Shown here one piece after another: positions 47,464 to 58,328 of a stretch of 64,000 nt of DNA. Source of the stretch: Cocos nucifera. Its lineage: Eukaryota; Streptophyta; Magnoliopsida; Arecales; Arecaceae. Position 1 is the stretch's first letter; the number at the start of each line of letters is the position of its first letter. The notes below the pieces were generated by a model that was not told where the DNA came from, did not search any database, and saw only the letters and a program-made list of their open reading frames with translations. Made by a program: the position numbers and the translations under genes. The stretch is taken from the NCBI GenBank assembly GCA_006176705.1, contig QRFJ01001020.1, positions 186,001 through 250,000 on the forward strand. Direction: 5' to 3'.

Positions 47464-47759
47464 TCGAGAAGAGGCCCAGGGCAGTTATAATTGCAGATCT
47501 CCTCCAGTCAATTAGTGCGCGCTGTGTGTCCCACTCATCATGGTAGAGAAGTGGCAATAGATAGAGCCTTTATTACGTCGTACCTAGGATAGAGCTTGGG
47601 CAAAAAATATGAAAGGTTGTCTTTTCAAAGTCACTTCTTGTTTAAAAGATTTCGGTGCTAGTACAAAAGATGCAAAAAACATCTCATCCCAATAGGCGCA
47701 AGAAGATGAAAGAACTTCGGCAATCACATTTGTATTCCCTTCCTTCGAATTTCAAACTC

Positions 47760-47776
47760 GGGAGTAGGAGGACTAT
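47760..47776 (+). other. Tat element polypurine tract
   Basis: GGGAGTAGGAGGACTAT lies immediately before the 3' LTR start TGTTGGGG at 47777. Its position and purine content fit the plus-strand primer. Confidence 0.7.
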
Positions 47777-48820
47777 TGTTGGGGATAAACCTGTTCCCAT
47801 CGAAGTCTGGCTAAATGTTCAGTCTCAAAGTAATTTTGGATGAGCTTCTGTGATTTATTATACCTGGTGGACTCCCTACAGTCAAAGCGGCTGAACTCCT
47901 CATCTCCAAGCAGTCGGCCCTCCTATGGTCAAACTTCATTCGGACGAATTTGAACAGTGGAAGTAGTTCCATAGGCAGCAAATGAACTGGCCTGATCGGC
48001 TTGGAAATTGATTGGACTTCTCCAGCAAACTCCTTCCGAACTTCTCTAGCAGTCAAACTCCTTCCAGACTTCTCCAGTGAACTCCTTTCGGACTGCTCCA
48101 GTAGTCGAACTCCTTCCAGACTTCTCCAGCGAACTCCTTCCAGACTTCTCCAGCAAACTCCTTTCAGACTTCTCCAGTGAACTCCTTCCAAACTTCTCCA
48201 GTAGTTGAACTCCTTCCGGACTTCTGTAGTAGTCAAACTTCTTCCAGACTCTTCCAACAGCCGAACTCCTTTTGAACTCCTCCCAGTCGAACTTCCCGCA
48301 GTCATCCAAGAAGATCTCCGCACGAACCTGACTCCATACAGCATGAATCAACTAACCCACAGACTGCTTAAGAAGAGTTCGAGCTCTCCTGGTATTGATG
48401 TAACTCAAAGATTCGTTGCCAATTGATGCCTACTCCAAACATCGAATATTAAATCTCTACGAACTGGCACGTCATGACAACAGACACTATCCTTCGTAAC
48501 AAACTCTACATGGCCTCGAATGGCCCACTATCAGATGGTTACGGCTGTCACTATCAGTTTGTTATAGGCTCCGCCTATATAAGAAACCTTCTAGATATGC
48601 TTTCTTCGCTAAGCTTTCATCTTCTACTTAAAACTTTGCTCTAAATCTCTCTGAGCATTCTGTTTCTGTTTGCTGAAAGAGCTAACTTGATCATTGAAGG
48701 ATCTTGCTGGAGCCACCACCCCTGACTCCAAACGAGACTTGTTTTGCAGGTTACTAGTGGTGACCTCGTCTTCTCCGACTCTAGCTTCAAATCTAGCATT
48801 AATCAGATTTCGCACCAACA
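47777..48820 (+). repeat. Tat element 3' LTR
   Basis: 1044 bp, TGTTGGGGATAAACC to CGCACCAACA. It matches 26008-26993 and is about 58 bp longer, mainly because the short-repeat array (48015-48280) has extra units. A TATA box CTATATAAGAA lies near 48575. Confidence 0.9.
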
Positions 48821-48825
48821 AAGAT

Positions 48826-49640
48826 CATTTTTCAAATTCAATTTTCAAACTTAATCAATTGAAATAAAGTATGAATATTCATTAATAAATTCTCTTTTAA
48901 GATCGAAAAAGAAAATCAAATTAATGATCAAGATGGATATTCATATTAATTTGGGAGAGGATCCAAAATTAATCAATTGGGGGTATGATAATCTAACAAA
49001 TCAATTATAATCAAATCAAGTTGAATCTAGATAATGGTTCTATGGGATTTGGTTCAACTAGAAAATTTCAAATTCTTAGGAGTAAACCTAAGATGCAATG
49101 CAGATGACTATATCAAGCACTTAATTTTTATGATTGAATATTTTATTTTCAAGTACTTATTTTGTGCAAATTTTTTTTTGGAATATTTCAATATTTAAGC
49201 ATCTTATAGGGGATTGTCAAACTTAGTTCAATTTTTAAGTTTAGCATCCAAATAGTTTCATATACAATCAAGCTCATAACAATTTAAGTTTCTTAGATAA
49301 TTAAAGATCAATATAGCATGATATAAATAATTGAACAAGAATGTTGAATTTAGAATAGAATAATAAGCTTAAAATGAGTAATCAACAGAATATATTAGTT
49401 TTGACCAATACATCAAACTTTCAATTTATAGAGTATGATCACTTTAAATAATGATTAAATCATCAAAATCAATCAAATATACTCAATAATTATATTAGTT
49501 AATAATCAAAATATATTTATTAGACAATGATGGCATGATGTGAGAAAAGTTTAGATTTTATCAAATCTCATCATCCATCCAATTTCATTTCCAAGGCATC
49601 CATTCATAATATTTTTCTCTTTTCATTCCATTGGATCCTT
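48826..49640. other. Copia-4 interior, AT-rich non-coding (right part)
   Basis: AT-rich sequence continuous in character with 24085-26002 on the other side of the Tat element. There is no open frame of note. It follows the end of gag in the minus direction, where protease, integrase and RT would be expected in an autonomous copia. Confidence 0.6.
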
Positions 49641-51395
49641 GATGTACCTATAAAATCATTTACTAGATTTTGGTACCCAAACCATCTTGGGTCCATTAAG
49701 GTTAGAGCTTATGGTTCCTTTTGGAACCCATATTTGCTTTATCAAAGCTTAGCCAATTCTTTTAAAATTGTGTTTCATAATTTTATGGCCAATTTGATTA
49801 CATTTAAAGTATTTAATGATATGATTTTTAGTTGAAGCTCTTGCAAAAATATTTCTAGCATTTTGCTACTTTCTAGAAATATTAAAACCAATTTCTATTT
49901 TATTGAAAATAGTTTCATTAACTTTTACCATAGATTGAAGATTTTGAAAATTAATGATAAACTTTTTGGTAATAGATTTTAAAACTTCCATCTCTCTTAA
50001 TTTTTTATTTTCTCCCAAGAGCTCTTTCTTTTCATTTAAAAGATTTTCATTTTCTTTTAAGGAGAATCTTAAAGTATCATTATCCTTTTTAAGTTGCATG
50101 TTTTCTTTAACTAAAGAATTTTCAGATTTAATCCATTCTTCTTTTTTTTAGTCAAAGTATTCTTTTCTTTCAAGATATTTTCTTTTTCAGTCAATAGTTT
50201 ATTCTTGTCATCAGCTAGAAGAAGATTAGATCTTTTAAGCTCTTTATTTTTCAGCCTTAGTTTTTTGTATTCATCCATTAAATCGTTAAAAATTTTAAAT
50301 AACTTATCGAATGTAAACTCAGAGGAGTTTTTAGATTTACCTCATCCTCAATGATTATGAGGCAAATATTTTTTGCTTTCTTTTCTTCATCCGAGCTTGA
50401 AGTATCACTATCATCCTAAATTTTTAGCATAGCTCTTTTCTTGGTTCTTTTGGAATACTTTTTGAGCAAGGAGTAATCCGGCTTGTAGTGTCTCCTTTTG
50501 TTGCAGTTATAATAGGTGACACTCTTTTTTTCTTTTTCTTCTTTCTTTTCTTTCTTCTTTATAGTTTTCTTTATGAGAAACTTCTTGAATTTACTTACGA
50601 ATAGCTCCATGTCCTCATCATCATCTTCACTCTCTTCTTCATCTTCTTCTTCTTCCCACTCATCCCTTTTTTCATGTTGTGCAATGAATTTGAAGATGAT
50701 GATCTTCATCTTTCTTAGCTCTTCTTCTTCTTTCTTTTGAGCCAAGTTCAACTCATGAGTCATGAGTGAACCCATCAATTCTTCTAGGGATAGCTTAGTG
50801 AGATTTTTTGCTTCTTGTATGGCTATCATCTTTGCTTCCCATTTTTTTGGCAAAGATCTTAAAATCTTGCAAATAAGTTAATAGTTACTAAAGATTTTGC
50901 CAAGATCATTTAGAGCATTAATAATATCAGTAAATTTAAAAAATATTTTAAAAATTGACTCATATTTTTTTATTTTAAGTATTTCAGATTTATGAATAAG
51001 CAAATTAATTTTGGAGTCTTTTACCTGACTTGTTCCCTCATGAGTCACTTCCAATCTTTTTCAATTTTTTTTTTTACTAATGTACAAGTGGATATTCTAT
51101 TAAATTCTTGTACATCAAGAGAGCAATAAAGAACATTGATGGTTTTAGCATTTAATTGAGCCATCTTCTTATCAAAATCATTCCAATCCTTTTTTGATTT
51201 GGGAATAGACACACCAGTAATTTTAATTATGGGTGTGTGTGGTTCTTTAGTTATGAATCTCCACATGTCATAATCTAAAGCTTGTATGAAAATTTTTATT
51301 CTAGCTTTCCAAAATATATAATTTATGCCATTAAATAGTGGTGGGCTAGATGTGGATTGGCTCTCAATAAATAATGAACCAAATGAGATTGTCAT
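49640..51395 (-). pseudogene. Copia-4 gag, long form
   Basis: Start at ATG 51395. The N-terminal part (to 51045) has LFNGINYIFWKARIKIFIQA and WNDFDKKMAQLNAKTINVLY, a DUF4219/UBN2-type copia gag. Next come a Glu/Lys-rich part and a degenerate knuckle YYNCNKRRHYKPDY (50853-50416), with Cys and Gly positions changed. A Lys/Glu/Leu-rich coiled coil follows (50099-49866, NENLLNEKKELLGENKKLRE). It finishes with GPKMVWVP near 49690, like the gag end of SIRE-type elements. It has several stops. Confidence 0.78.
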
Positions 51396-51443
51396 GATCT
51401 TTTACTCTAGACAGTTAGGTCAATAATCAATAACAGAGCACCT

Positions 51444-51455
51444 GCTCTGATACCA
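51444..51455 (-). other. Copia-4 primer binding site
   Basis: On the minus strand TGGTATCAGAGC, five bases inside the LTR edge at 51461. It fits initiator Met-tRNA and fixes the minus orientation. Confidence 0.9.
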
Positions 51456-51460
51456 ATTAT

Positions 51461-52470
51461 TGTCCAAAGGTAGCAACCAAAGAGGAAGGGGTGAATTGGA
51501 TTGTTATAAAATTTTAACCAAATTTACTTTCTAAACAAGTATGTGTTTTGATTTTAACCAAAGTGGTGTGATGAAATGTATGCAATATAAGCAGCAAAAT
51601 TAAGATAACAAAATCAAACTATGAAAGTAAAACAAGAATTATAAACATGCAAAGTATATAAAAGAAAAGAAGAAAAGAGCACAACATAAATACACAAAGA
51701 TTTATAGTGGTTCGGTGCAATCCATACCTACGTCTATTCTTCAAACTTCTCTTGAGATTTTTACTATAATCTACTCTTGATTACAGTGTGTTTCTTTTTT
51801 AAACTCATAAACAAATTTAGTTGGTTTTCACAGGAGCACCAACTAAAACCTAACACTGTAAGTTTTTTTCATTCGGGCTCACCAACCAAAATCTACAATG
51901 TTTAATTTTAAGCTTGGACGGGCCTAATCTCTAAGTTTCTTTTTTTCAAAAAAATTTATAAAAAAATTAATATTATAAATAAAAATTTTAGCATAGTATA
52001 AAAAATAGAGTTTAAGCTCTTTTAAATTCTAAAGAAGAAGTCGATGATGCGCTTGATTGAAGCTTGGCTTTCTTCAAATTATGCTTGAGAGGATGTAGAA
52101 GATGTTGGAGAAACTTGCTTTGAATGCTCGCTGAAATCTATGTACAACTTTTCTCTCATTTTCTTTTCTTTAGATATTCAATGTTCTTCATCGAAACTAA
52201 TAAATTTTTTTTAAAATCTTTTTATTTTCTTTTTTAATTGATTCTCCATCTTTTAAATATCTTTAGAGATGGTTGGAAGAGAGTTCTAGCCATTGAAAGC
52301 TCTGAAATATCCGTTGGGATTGAAAAATATTCATTGTAAAATTATCCGTTGAAGGCTATCCACGCAAAATGAGATCTCTCGATTTTTTATGAGATCTCTC
52401 ATCAGATTTTGAGATTTTTTGATTCTAAATCGAGACATCTTGTCAGAATCATGAGACCTCTCGAGAATCC
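51461..52470 (-). repeat. Copia-4 5' LTR, truncated
   Basis: About 1.0 kb of the 1455-bp LTR, matching 22630 to about 23660. It stops within the GAGACCTCTC-repeat zone at about 52470, where Copia-2 RNase H sequence begins. The outer end is therefore missing and no target-site duplication can be checked. Confidence 0.8.
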
Positions 52471-52763
52471 TACAAGCTTGGAGTGATGCCATCAGATGCT
52501 GTTCCTCTATATTACGATAATAGTGGCATCATAGCCCTAGTTAAGGAGCCAAGGTCTCACCAAAAGTTGAAACATATCGAGTGGCAATATCATTTCATCC
52601 ATGATTATCTTAAAAAAGGATATATCGAGATCAAGAGAGTCAACATCCCAGACAATGTAGTTGACCAACTGATGAAGCCATTGAGTCAGTATAGGATCGA
52701 AGCCCATCTTGAGAAGATGAGACTTAGATTTATAGCCAATTGACTTTAGATTAAGTAAAAGTT
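52471..52763 (+). pseudogene. Copia-2 RNase H end
   Basis: The open frame 52483-52743 reads PLYYDNSGIIALVKEPRSHQ, KHIEWQYHFIHDYLKKGYIEI and VDQLMKPLSQ, the C-terminal end of a copia RNase H. It is followed by a purine-rich tract (TTTAGATTAAGTAAAAG) and the 3' LTR. It is the only pol left in Copia-2 and is notably free of stops. Confidence 0.85.
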
Positions 52764-55064
52764 TGTTAGATATGCTCCCTACAAGTCAGATTAGCTGACA
52801 CTTGTAATACATATTCTCAAAATATTTTTATAATTTTAACTATAAATTAATAAAAAAATTATTTTCTATCATATTATGTATTTAAAGTATCTATGATACA
52901 TCCTTTGATTTAATGGTATTGATAATTCATATCTTCAAGAGTTGAAAATTTAAGACATGAATTTTCATAATTAACTCATAAACTACTCATGACTGTAGGA
53001 TCATCATAAGGATGATGATCGATCCAGAATATTGGTGTACGATCATTTTTTTAGGATACATGAGTCTTGAGTCTATGATATGGAGACATTGAAGCAAAAG
53101 TATAGGTACTCATTAGAGAACGAGGGCATTGAGGATGACCATCTCGAGCAGTCATAAGAAAGTCTGCCTTCTCATTAATAACTAGCTCGATGCTGTAATG
53201 GTGTATCTAATTCTTTAACTTGAGGTGCATTGATAATTCATCTTAAAGGTGTTATATTTTGACTACACCATAACTCAATCTTCTAGCCATTCAAAATTCT
53301 GAGGTATATGTTAGCTATAGCATGTTCATTGTAGAAATTAGATTGCACCAATAGAGGATCTATCTATATCGGTAGATGAAGAGTAGCCTTATGATGATCA
53401 TGAGATCGAGTCCATAAGTCCATAGCCATGATAATGTGAAAATGATAGAAAGAGTTTCTATTAAATTTTTACATCGGACTCAAATCGAATGATTAATTCA
53501 TATGATGAATGTTGCGTATGATGAGTTTACCTTAACCCTAATCCTATCGGGACTCAAGATAGAAGATCTCAATCACACAAGTAACTGTACCGAGATGTTT
53601 GTATTCAATTCTGATGGATTGCCATCATATACTGCTAGATGTCACTGGTAGATTTTAGAAGCAATTAGAATGATCTTGATGATCGATCATTCTAATTATA
53701 TGAATCGAAAAAGTTTTGGTTCATCAAAAGATATTTCGATGATGTCGATGATAGAGATCGCGACATATCTCATTACCATACGAAACTAAATCTAACTAGA
53801 TCACACAAATAAGAATTTGAATCTGGATGTCATCAATTGAGCTAACCCAGTTTGATTGATTTGGATTAAATCCAATTAGGTTTAAGAAAATTATGCTAGC
53901 ACACGATTGATCCTGACTTTCTTCTTTTATAATCTTTCTAGTTCATCTCGGATGAGCCAAATTGGTTTGGACTTACCTAGGAACCCTATATGGCTTTGTC
54001 CTAGTCTGACTGAAGCTTGCTCAGGTCAAAAAAGTATTATCTTATTCTATCAGAAGGGAATTGGATAATGCCTACCAATTTCTATATTCAACAGGACAAG
54101 ACCTACTAATTCTTGTCACTATCGGGACATGGGAAGTCCCAATGCAGGAAAGGAAGGATAGAAGCATGCACCCCCTAGAGAATTTTTTGAAGCACGCACC
54201 ATCTTGGTTTTCATGCACAAAAATGTGTGCACGCCCCATGTTGGCATGCGCACATGGGGAAAAATAAGAGAGAGTCCCATGAGGATGGGACTCTAGGTTT
54301 CTTGATAGGATCAAAGTCTTAGGTGCTAAACTATTTGTGCTTATCCATTTATAGTGTCACTTATGGAGGATTTTAGGAGACTCTAACCTAATTGGATTAG
54401 GTGACATCGTATGGACAATCAGATTTAGATTTGATTAAATCAACCAATATGATGGGTTGATGTTGTGTGGCACTGCATGGAGCAAGAAAGTCTATTTAAC
54501 ACCTTCCTGCACCTAGGGTTTGGGGGTGCACAAATTACCATGCCGTAAGGCTACCTCCCCATCTATTGTTCCATGCCCTCTCATCCTTCTCTTATCTCTC
54601 TTCTTCATGCCCAAAATTTGAGTAAAAATAGTGAGAAAAATCCAAGGACATTGGTATGAAGATCAGGCTGAACGTGATGGTGTTCAGGAGACGAACGTGC
54701 TGCCTTTAATAGTCATTTTGAAGGCCTTATATATCAGATCTAGATTTGATCTTTGGAGATCAGATTCAAAAGAAGAAGACCTCTAGAATTAGTTTGAGTG
54801 GATATTGGTAGAGGCCAAGTGCGTGCATGGCCTTATCCAAAACTTCGGGTGCAGTAGATCATCAACAAGGTAATCAGATTATCCAATCAAGTACAAAATT
54901 TATATCTGATATAATTTTAGTTTTAGATTTAATATCAGATCATCAGGATCAAATTTGAGAACTCTTAAATATGATTAAAATTTATTAAAAAAAATTTAAA
55001 ATTTTCTTACAAATCTGATCAGATCAGATCGGTCCTATGGTGGAAAAACTAGATTTTTCCTTCA
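52764..55064 (+). repeat. Copia-2 3' LTR
   Basis: 2301 bp, TGTTAGATATGC to TTTTCCTTCA, uninterrupted. It shares its whole architecture with the Copia-3 LTRs (start TGTTAGAT, the CATAGGATCATCA-type block, GTGACC blocks and end CCTTCA), so the two families are related. Confidence 0.88.
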
Positions 55065-55132
55065 ATCCTTTTTTTCTAGATTTGTTGACAAGATGAGGCT
55101 TCATGATATCTTTGCCTCATCTTGAGGGAGAG
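55065..55132 (+). pseudogene. Copia-1 RNase H tail, second duplicate (right part)
   Basis: Resumes the tail cut at 12196, with CTAGATTTGTTGACAAGATG and ATATCTTTGCCTCATC, and runs into the next Copia-1 LTR. It is the matching flank that proves the Copia-2 insertion. Confidence 0.8.
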
Positions 55133-55305
55133 TATTAGAAGGATAGACCTAATTTGAAATGTATCTAATTAAGGATCCAAGGATATTATTTCTTAATATA
55201 TTCTTGTTATTCTCTTTCTGCATTTGGGTCTACATATCTATATTTATAGGCCTCTTGTATACCTTCTTAAAATAAGAAAAAATATCCTTCTCTCTATGTT
55301 CAATG
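55133..55305 (+). repeat. Copia-1 LTR, fourth copy
   Basis: 173 bp, TATTAGAAGGATAG to GTTCAATG. Like the 5' LTR at 5092 it begins TATTAG. It is followed by CCTAT (55306-55310), identical to the left flank of Copia-1 (5087-5091), so this is probably the original right end of the element. Confidence 0.85.
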
Positions 55306-57262
55306 CCTATATATCCCACAAAATCTCTAAGGTGGAGGTCGAGAGTCTCCAGTGATACTTCATGAAGGTATTGGAGTTTCCTGAGGATGAAATGGAGGAA
55401 TCTAGGGGGAAATAAGAGAAGGTTGTGGTGCTTGTTCAGAGTTTAGGCCGATGAGTTTTGGTCAACTAGATCGTTGAAGATTTCAAGGAGAGAGGGAAGT
55501 TGCCAAATGTTGTGGAGTCCTCCTTGGTGGAAGATCACCTCTTCTTTCACTTTAAATTAGAGGAGGAGAGGAACTCCACACTAGACCTATCAACGGGTCG
55601 GGTTTAGGTTGGAATCTGGATATCCAAATTTGGATCCGATTTTAACTTCTGGTACCAAATTCATATCCGAATACTTGACGAGTCTAGCCTTGAAGTACCA
55701 GACTCAGACCCTAATGATTCTCGGATATCCGAACCTAGTTTGGGACCTGATGCTTACTTGGAAAAAAATAAAAAGCAAGTGATGGATCTCAATAGACCCA
55801 CAAACGGAGGGAGCGCGGGCGAGATGCCACTCTCGATCAAGAGACTGAGGGAAAGAAGGGAGGGGGCACGGGCGAGTTGGGGTCCTGCTGCGCCGCCATG
55901 GCCCATCGATGATTGATCTTGCGATGGAGAGGGAGAGGCGGGGAGGAGGGGAGGGAGTCTGGGAGAGAGGGAAGGGGGCACGGCCATCAATCAAGTTGAG
56001 AGACTGAGAGGAAAAGAGGAGAGGGGGTGCGGCTGTCGGTCGAGTCGAAGGGGCGCGACCATTGGTCGAGTTGAGAGATAGAGAGGAAGAGAGGGGAGCG
56101 GGCACAACCATCGATTGAGTTGAGAGATAGAGAGGGAGAAAGGAGAGAGGGGAGGGACTCGAGAGACAGAGAGGGAGAGAGGGGAGGGGGTGCGATCGTC
56201 GATCAAGTCGAGAGATAGAGAGGGGATTGGCCATGGCTGTCGATTGAGTTGAGAGATAGAGGGGGAGAGAGGAGACCGACTGCAGCCCACCGATGATGGA
56301 TCTCATGGTGGAGAGGGAGAGGTAGGGATGAGGGTAGTCAGGGAGATGCCATTGGTCAAGTCAAGAGACAGAGAGGGAGAGAGGAAGACTGAGGGAGGGA
56401 GAGGGATTTCATTAGGGCATTTTATTCTTGAGAGATTTTAGGCTGTTGGATCTCAGATCTAATGATTTAAAATATTTTTAATATTATATATATAAGTTTA
56501 TTATATTATATTATATATATGATTTGGATCTCGGGTCTATTAGATCTGGATATTAAATATCTAGATCCTATCTATTTATATCATAGTCTATCAGGTCCAG
56601 ATCCTGGTTTGGGCAAATGGGTCCAATACTAGTACCAAACCCAAACCTGTCGGATAAATACCCATGGATCTTGGGTTTGGACCCAGCCCGTTGATAGCTC
56701 TACTCCATCCTTCCAGGTGGCCCATGGTTTGTCATTGGGCAACTTCTGACCGTTGAACCATGGGTGCCAGATTTTATGCTGGGGACCAACATCGTCAAAA
56801 TGACTATAATTTAGATGAGGCTCACAGAGCTCCCAATCAAATACTAGAGCCAGAGGAGACTATTGAGCATCATAGAGAAAGCTAGGAAGCCAATTGTGAT
56901 TGATAACTTCGCAGATCAATTGAAGAAGACCGGCTTTACTAGAATTTGAGTGGAGATCTACTCCATTGAGTCGTTGAAGCTTGAATAAGCAACGTTTTCT
57001 GACAGTAGTTCGTTTATGTAAACTTCGTAATGGTGTGCTACACTTATATCCAAATCAACCATTTGGATGAAGATTGTGGGAATTCACGGGTTGATCACTT
57101 TTCGAGAAGTGGGCATCCTCTTTGGCCAAAGAACTTCATTGAGGTCGCTAGTGCACCTATGGAGATGGTGGTTGAGCAGGACGTGAAAATCGATGGTGAG
57201 GTGTACCGGCCTACCCTGGTCCAACCTAGACTTGGCCCTTGGGTGGTCACATTGAAGCAATG
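55306..57262 (+). pseudogene. LINE ORF1, copy C, interrupted by an hAT-like element
   Basis: The same DUF4283-plus-knuckle segment as copies A and B, split at 55582-56703. Before the insertion it reads EVESLQ and LVEDHLFFHF. After it come GGPWFVIGQLLTVEPWVPDF and a knuckle VCYTYIQINHLDEDC. Unlike A and B it continues past GGGCATCC into HPLWPKNFIEV and RLGPWVVT, which resembles the GPWM-type motif downstream of the knuckle in plant LINE ORF1. Copy C is thus the unduplicated remainder of the LINE. Confidence 0.7.
55582..56703. mobile_element. hAT-like non-autonomous DNA transposon
   Basis: 1122 bp with imperfect terminal inverted repeats, TAGACCTATCAACGGGTCGG on the left and (reverse complement) TAGAGCTATCAACGGGCTGG on the right. 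It is flanked by 8-bp near-duplicates CTCCACAC (55574-55581) and CTCCATCC (56704-56711). TIR sequence and TSD length fit the hAT superfamily. The middle (about 55850-56410) is a purine-rich GAGAGAGGGA tract that makes long low-complexity Ser/Leu/Pro minus frames; no transposase is encoded. It sits inside LINE ORF1 copy C, and removing it restores the match to copy B. Confidence 0.82.
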
Positions 57263-57263
57263 A

Positions 57264-58328
57264 CCACTTAGGGTATGCCTATAGGTCTCTTGCTACTGTA
57301 ACAAGGATTGGTGTAGGGAAAGCTTGATCCGAAATCGACAAGGTCATCAACAAAAAGCCCCCCTTCCTATCCTTTCTTAGTTGGAGCTCAGAAATCATAG
57401 CCTCAACCTCCTCAAGCTTCCTAAAAATATCATCCATTTTAACCTAGTTCCACTTCCTGAGCCTATGCCTCATCAACCCCACTCTGCAAGTGACATGATA
57501 CATAGCATCGCCATGTATTGGTAGTCTCCAGACCCCCTACATAATGTCTTAGGAATGACAGTAAAATAGCAAAAATTTCTCGAGCTAGAAGGGGCTTCGA
57601 TAAGAGAAGTCAGAGTCAATGAAAATTATTATAGGATAATAGTCAGAAGCAATCCTTAGAAGATGGCATACCTAGTAGCTCAAGAACTAGTGTATCCAAC
57701 TCACTATGGCAAATGCCCTATGTACTTTCATACCCAAGCTCTACGATGATGGTTGTTACATCAGGTAAATCTAGATCTTGAAATTTTGAAATATACAAGC
57801 TCGTTCCTCATAATGAACTTTTTGAACTCCTTGGTTTGATACTATCCAAGAGGGGCCTCCCCCCTCTTTTCTCCTAGGGCTCACAATACAGTTGAAGTCT
57901 CCGGCGACTAAGGAGGGGAGACTGAGATCAATCAGCTTAGAAACCACTTCCCACAATACTCTTCTTTGTCTATACTTAGTGCCAACATAAACACCAAACA
58001 AAATCTAAGGGGATTCATTAATGCTAGAAATAACCACTACAATATGCTGATTATATTTATTTAATACATTCACATTGGCTGCCCCATTTTGCTACACAAT
58101 GATGATTTCTCCCACCAAATCACAAGACTCAATAGTGTAGAAGCCTCTGGAATCTAGAAGATGCTACTGGAGCCACTTTGAGCTCCTACCCATCAACCAT
58201 GTCTCAAGTAATATGCATAGATATGGACTATGCTAGTACATCAACCTCCTATAAGTAGAGAAGAAAGAGGTCTTCCCAGCCGCCCCTCCCCCACCCCCCC
58301 TCCACACATTCCACATGAGCATCTTCAT
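57264..58328 (-). pseudogene. LINE ORF2, endonuclease part, inverted
   Basis: On the minus strand from ATG 58328 it reads MLMWNVWRGGG (58320), then LLETWLMG, LFGVYVGTKYRQRRVLWEV, the endonuclease motif AGDFNCIVSPRRKEGG, SWIH and IASDYYPI. It ends with the linker DIFRKLEEVEAMISELQ and LHQSLLQ-stop-QET near 57300. These are the apurinic endonuclease domain and its C-terminal linker from a plant LINE ORF2. The catalytic Asn-type residues of GDFNC are present; several stops are not compatible with function. It breaks off at about 57264 against plus-strand ORF1. Confidence 0.78.

Larger units (their letters stand above)
26008..48820 (+). mobile_element. Tat-type Ty3/gypsy element with antisense extra gene
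   Basis: 5' LTR 26008-26993, 3' LTR 47777-48820, flanked by AAGAC (26003-26007) and AAGAT (48821-48825), a one-mismatch 5-bp duplication. Without the Copia-3b insertion it is about 12.3 kb. Gag, protease, RT-RNase H, a second RNase H and integrase run on the plus strand (27091 to about 32525), followed by a 115-bp tandem array and an antisense gene (47048-33610). The domain order, the second RNase H and the long region between pol and 3' LTR are typical of the Tat lineage. All reading frames are broken. Confidence 0.88.
22630..52470 (-). mobile_element. Copia-4: minus-strand copia element, gag-bearing, pol not seen
   Basis: Low-coordinate LTR 22630-24084 and high-coordinate LTR 51461 to about 52470 match, with a primer site just inside the latter, so it runs on the minus strand. 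The interior holds a long gag (51395 to about 49640) and then about 2.8 kb of AT-rich non-coding DNA split by the Tat element (49640-48826 and 26007-24085). I find no protease, integrase or RT. It may be a non-autonomous gag-only family, or pol may have been deleted. The outer part of its 5' LTR and almost all of the Copia-2 pol are missing at one junction near 52470. Confidence 0.75.
12197..55064 (+). mobile_element. Copia-2: old long-LTR copia element, host of most of the nest
   Basis: The element is delimited by LTRs of 2.3 kb. The left LTR starts TGTTAGATGTGTG at 12197 and the right LTR ends TTTTTCCTTCA at 55064. The flanking host sequence is the same Copia-1 tail on both sides; the putative TSD is TTTCT (12192-12196) versus ATCCT (55065-55069), diverged, 3 of 5. 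The left LTR is split by Copia-3a. What remains inside is a leader, a gag start, and the end of RNase H next to the 3' LTR. Most of pol is gone, apparently deleted together with the end of Copia-4. Divergence between its two LTRs is obvious by eye, so it is older than Copia-3b. Confidence 0.8.

Noticed and set aside
50516..50740. Plus-strand Ser/Phe-rich 74-codon frame
   Set aside because: It is the complement of the Glu/Lys-rich part of the Copia-4 gag.
55704..56306. 200-codon minus-strand open frame, Ser/Leu/Pro-rich
   Set aside because: It is low-complexity peptide read from the purine-rich core of the hAT-like element, with similar open frames in all three minus phases. There is no domain.
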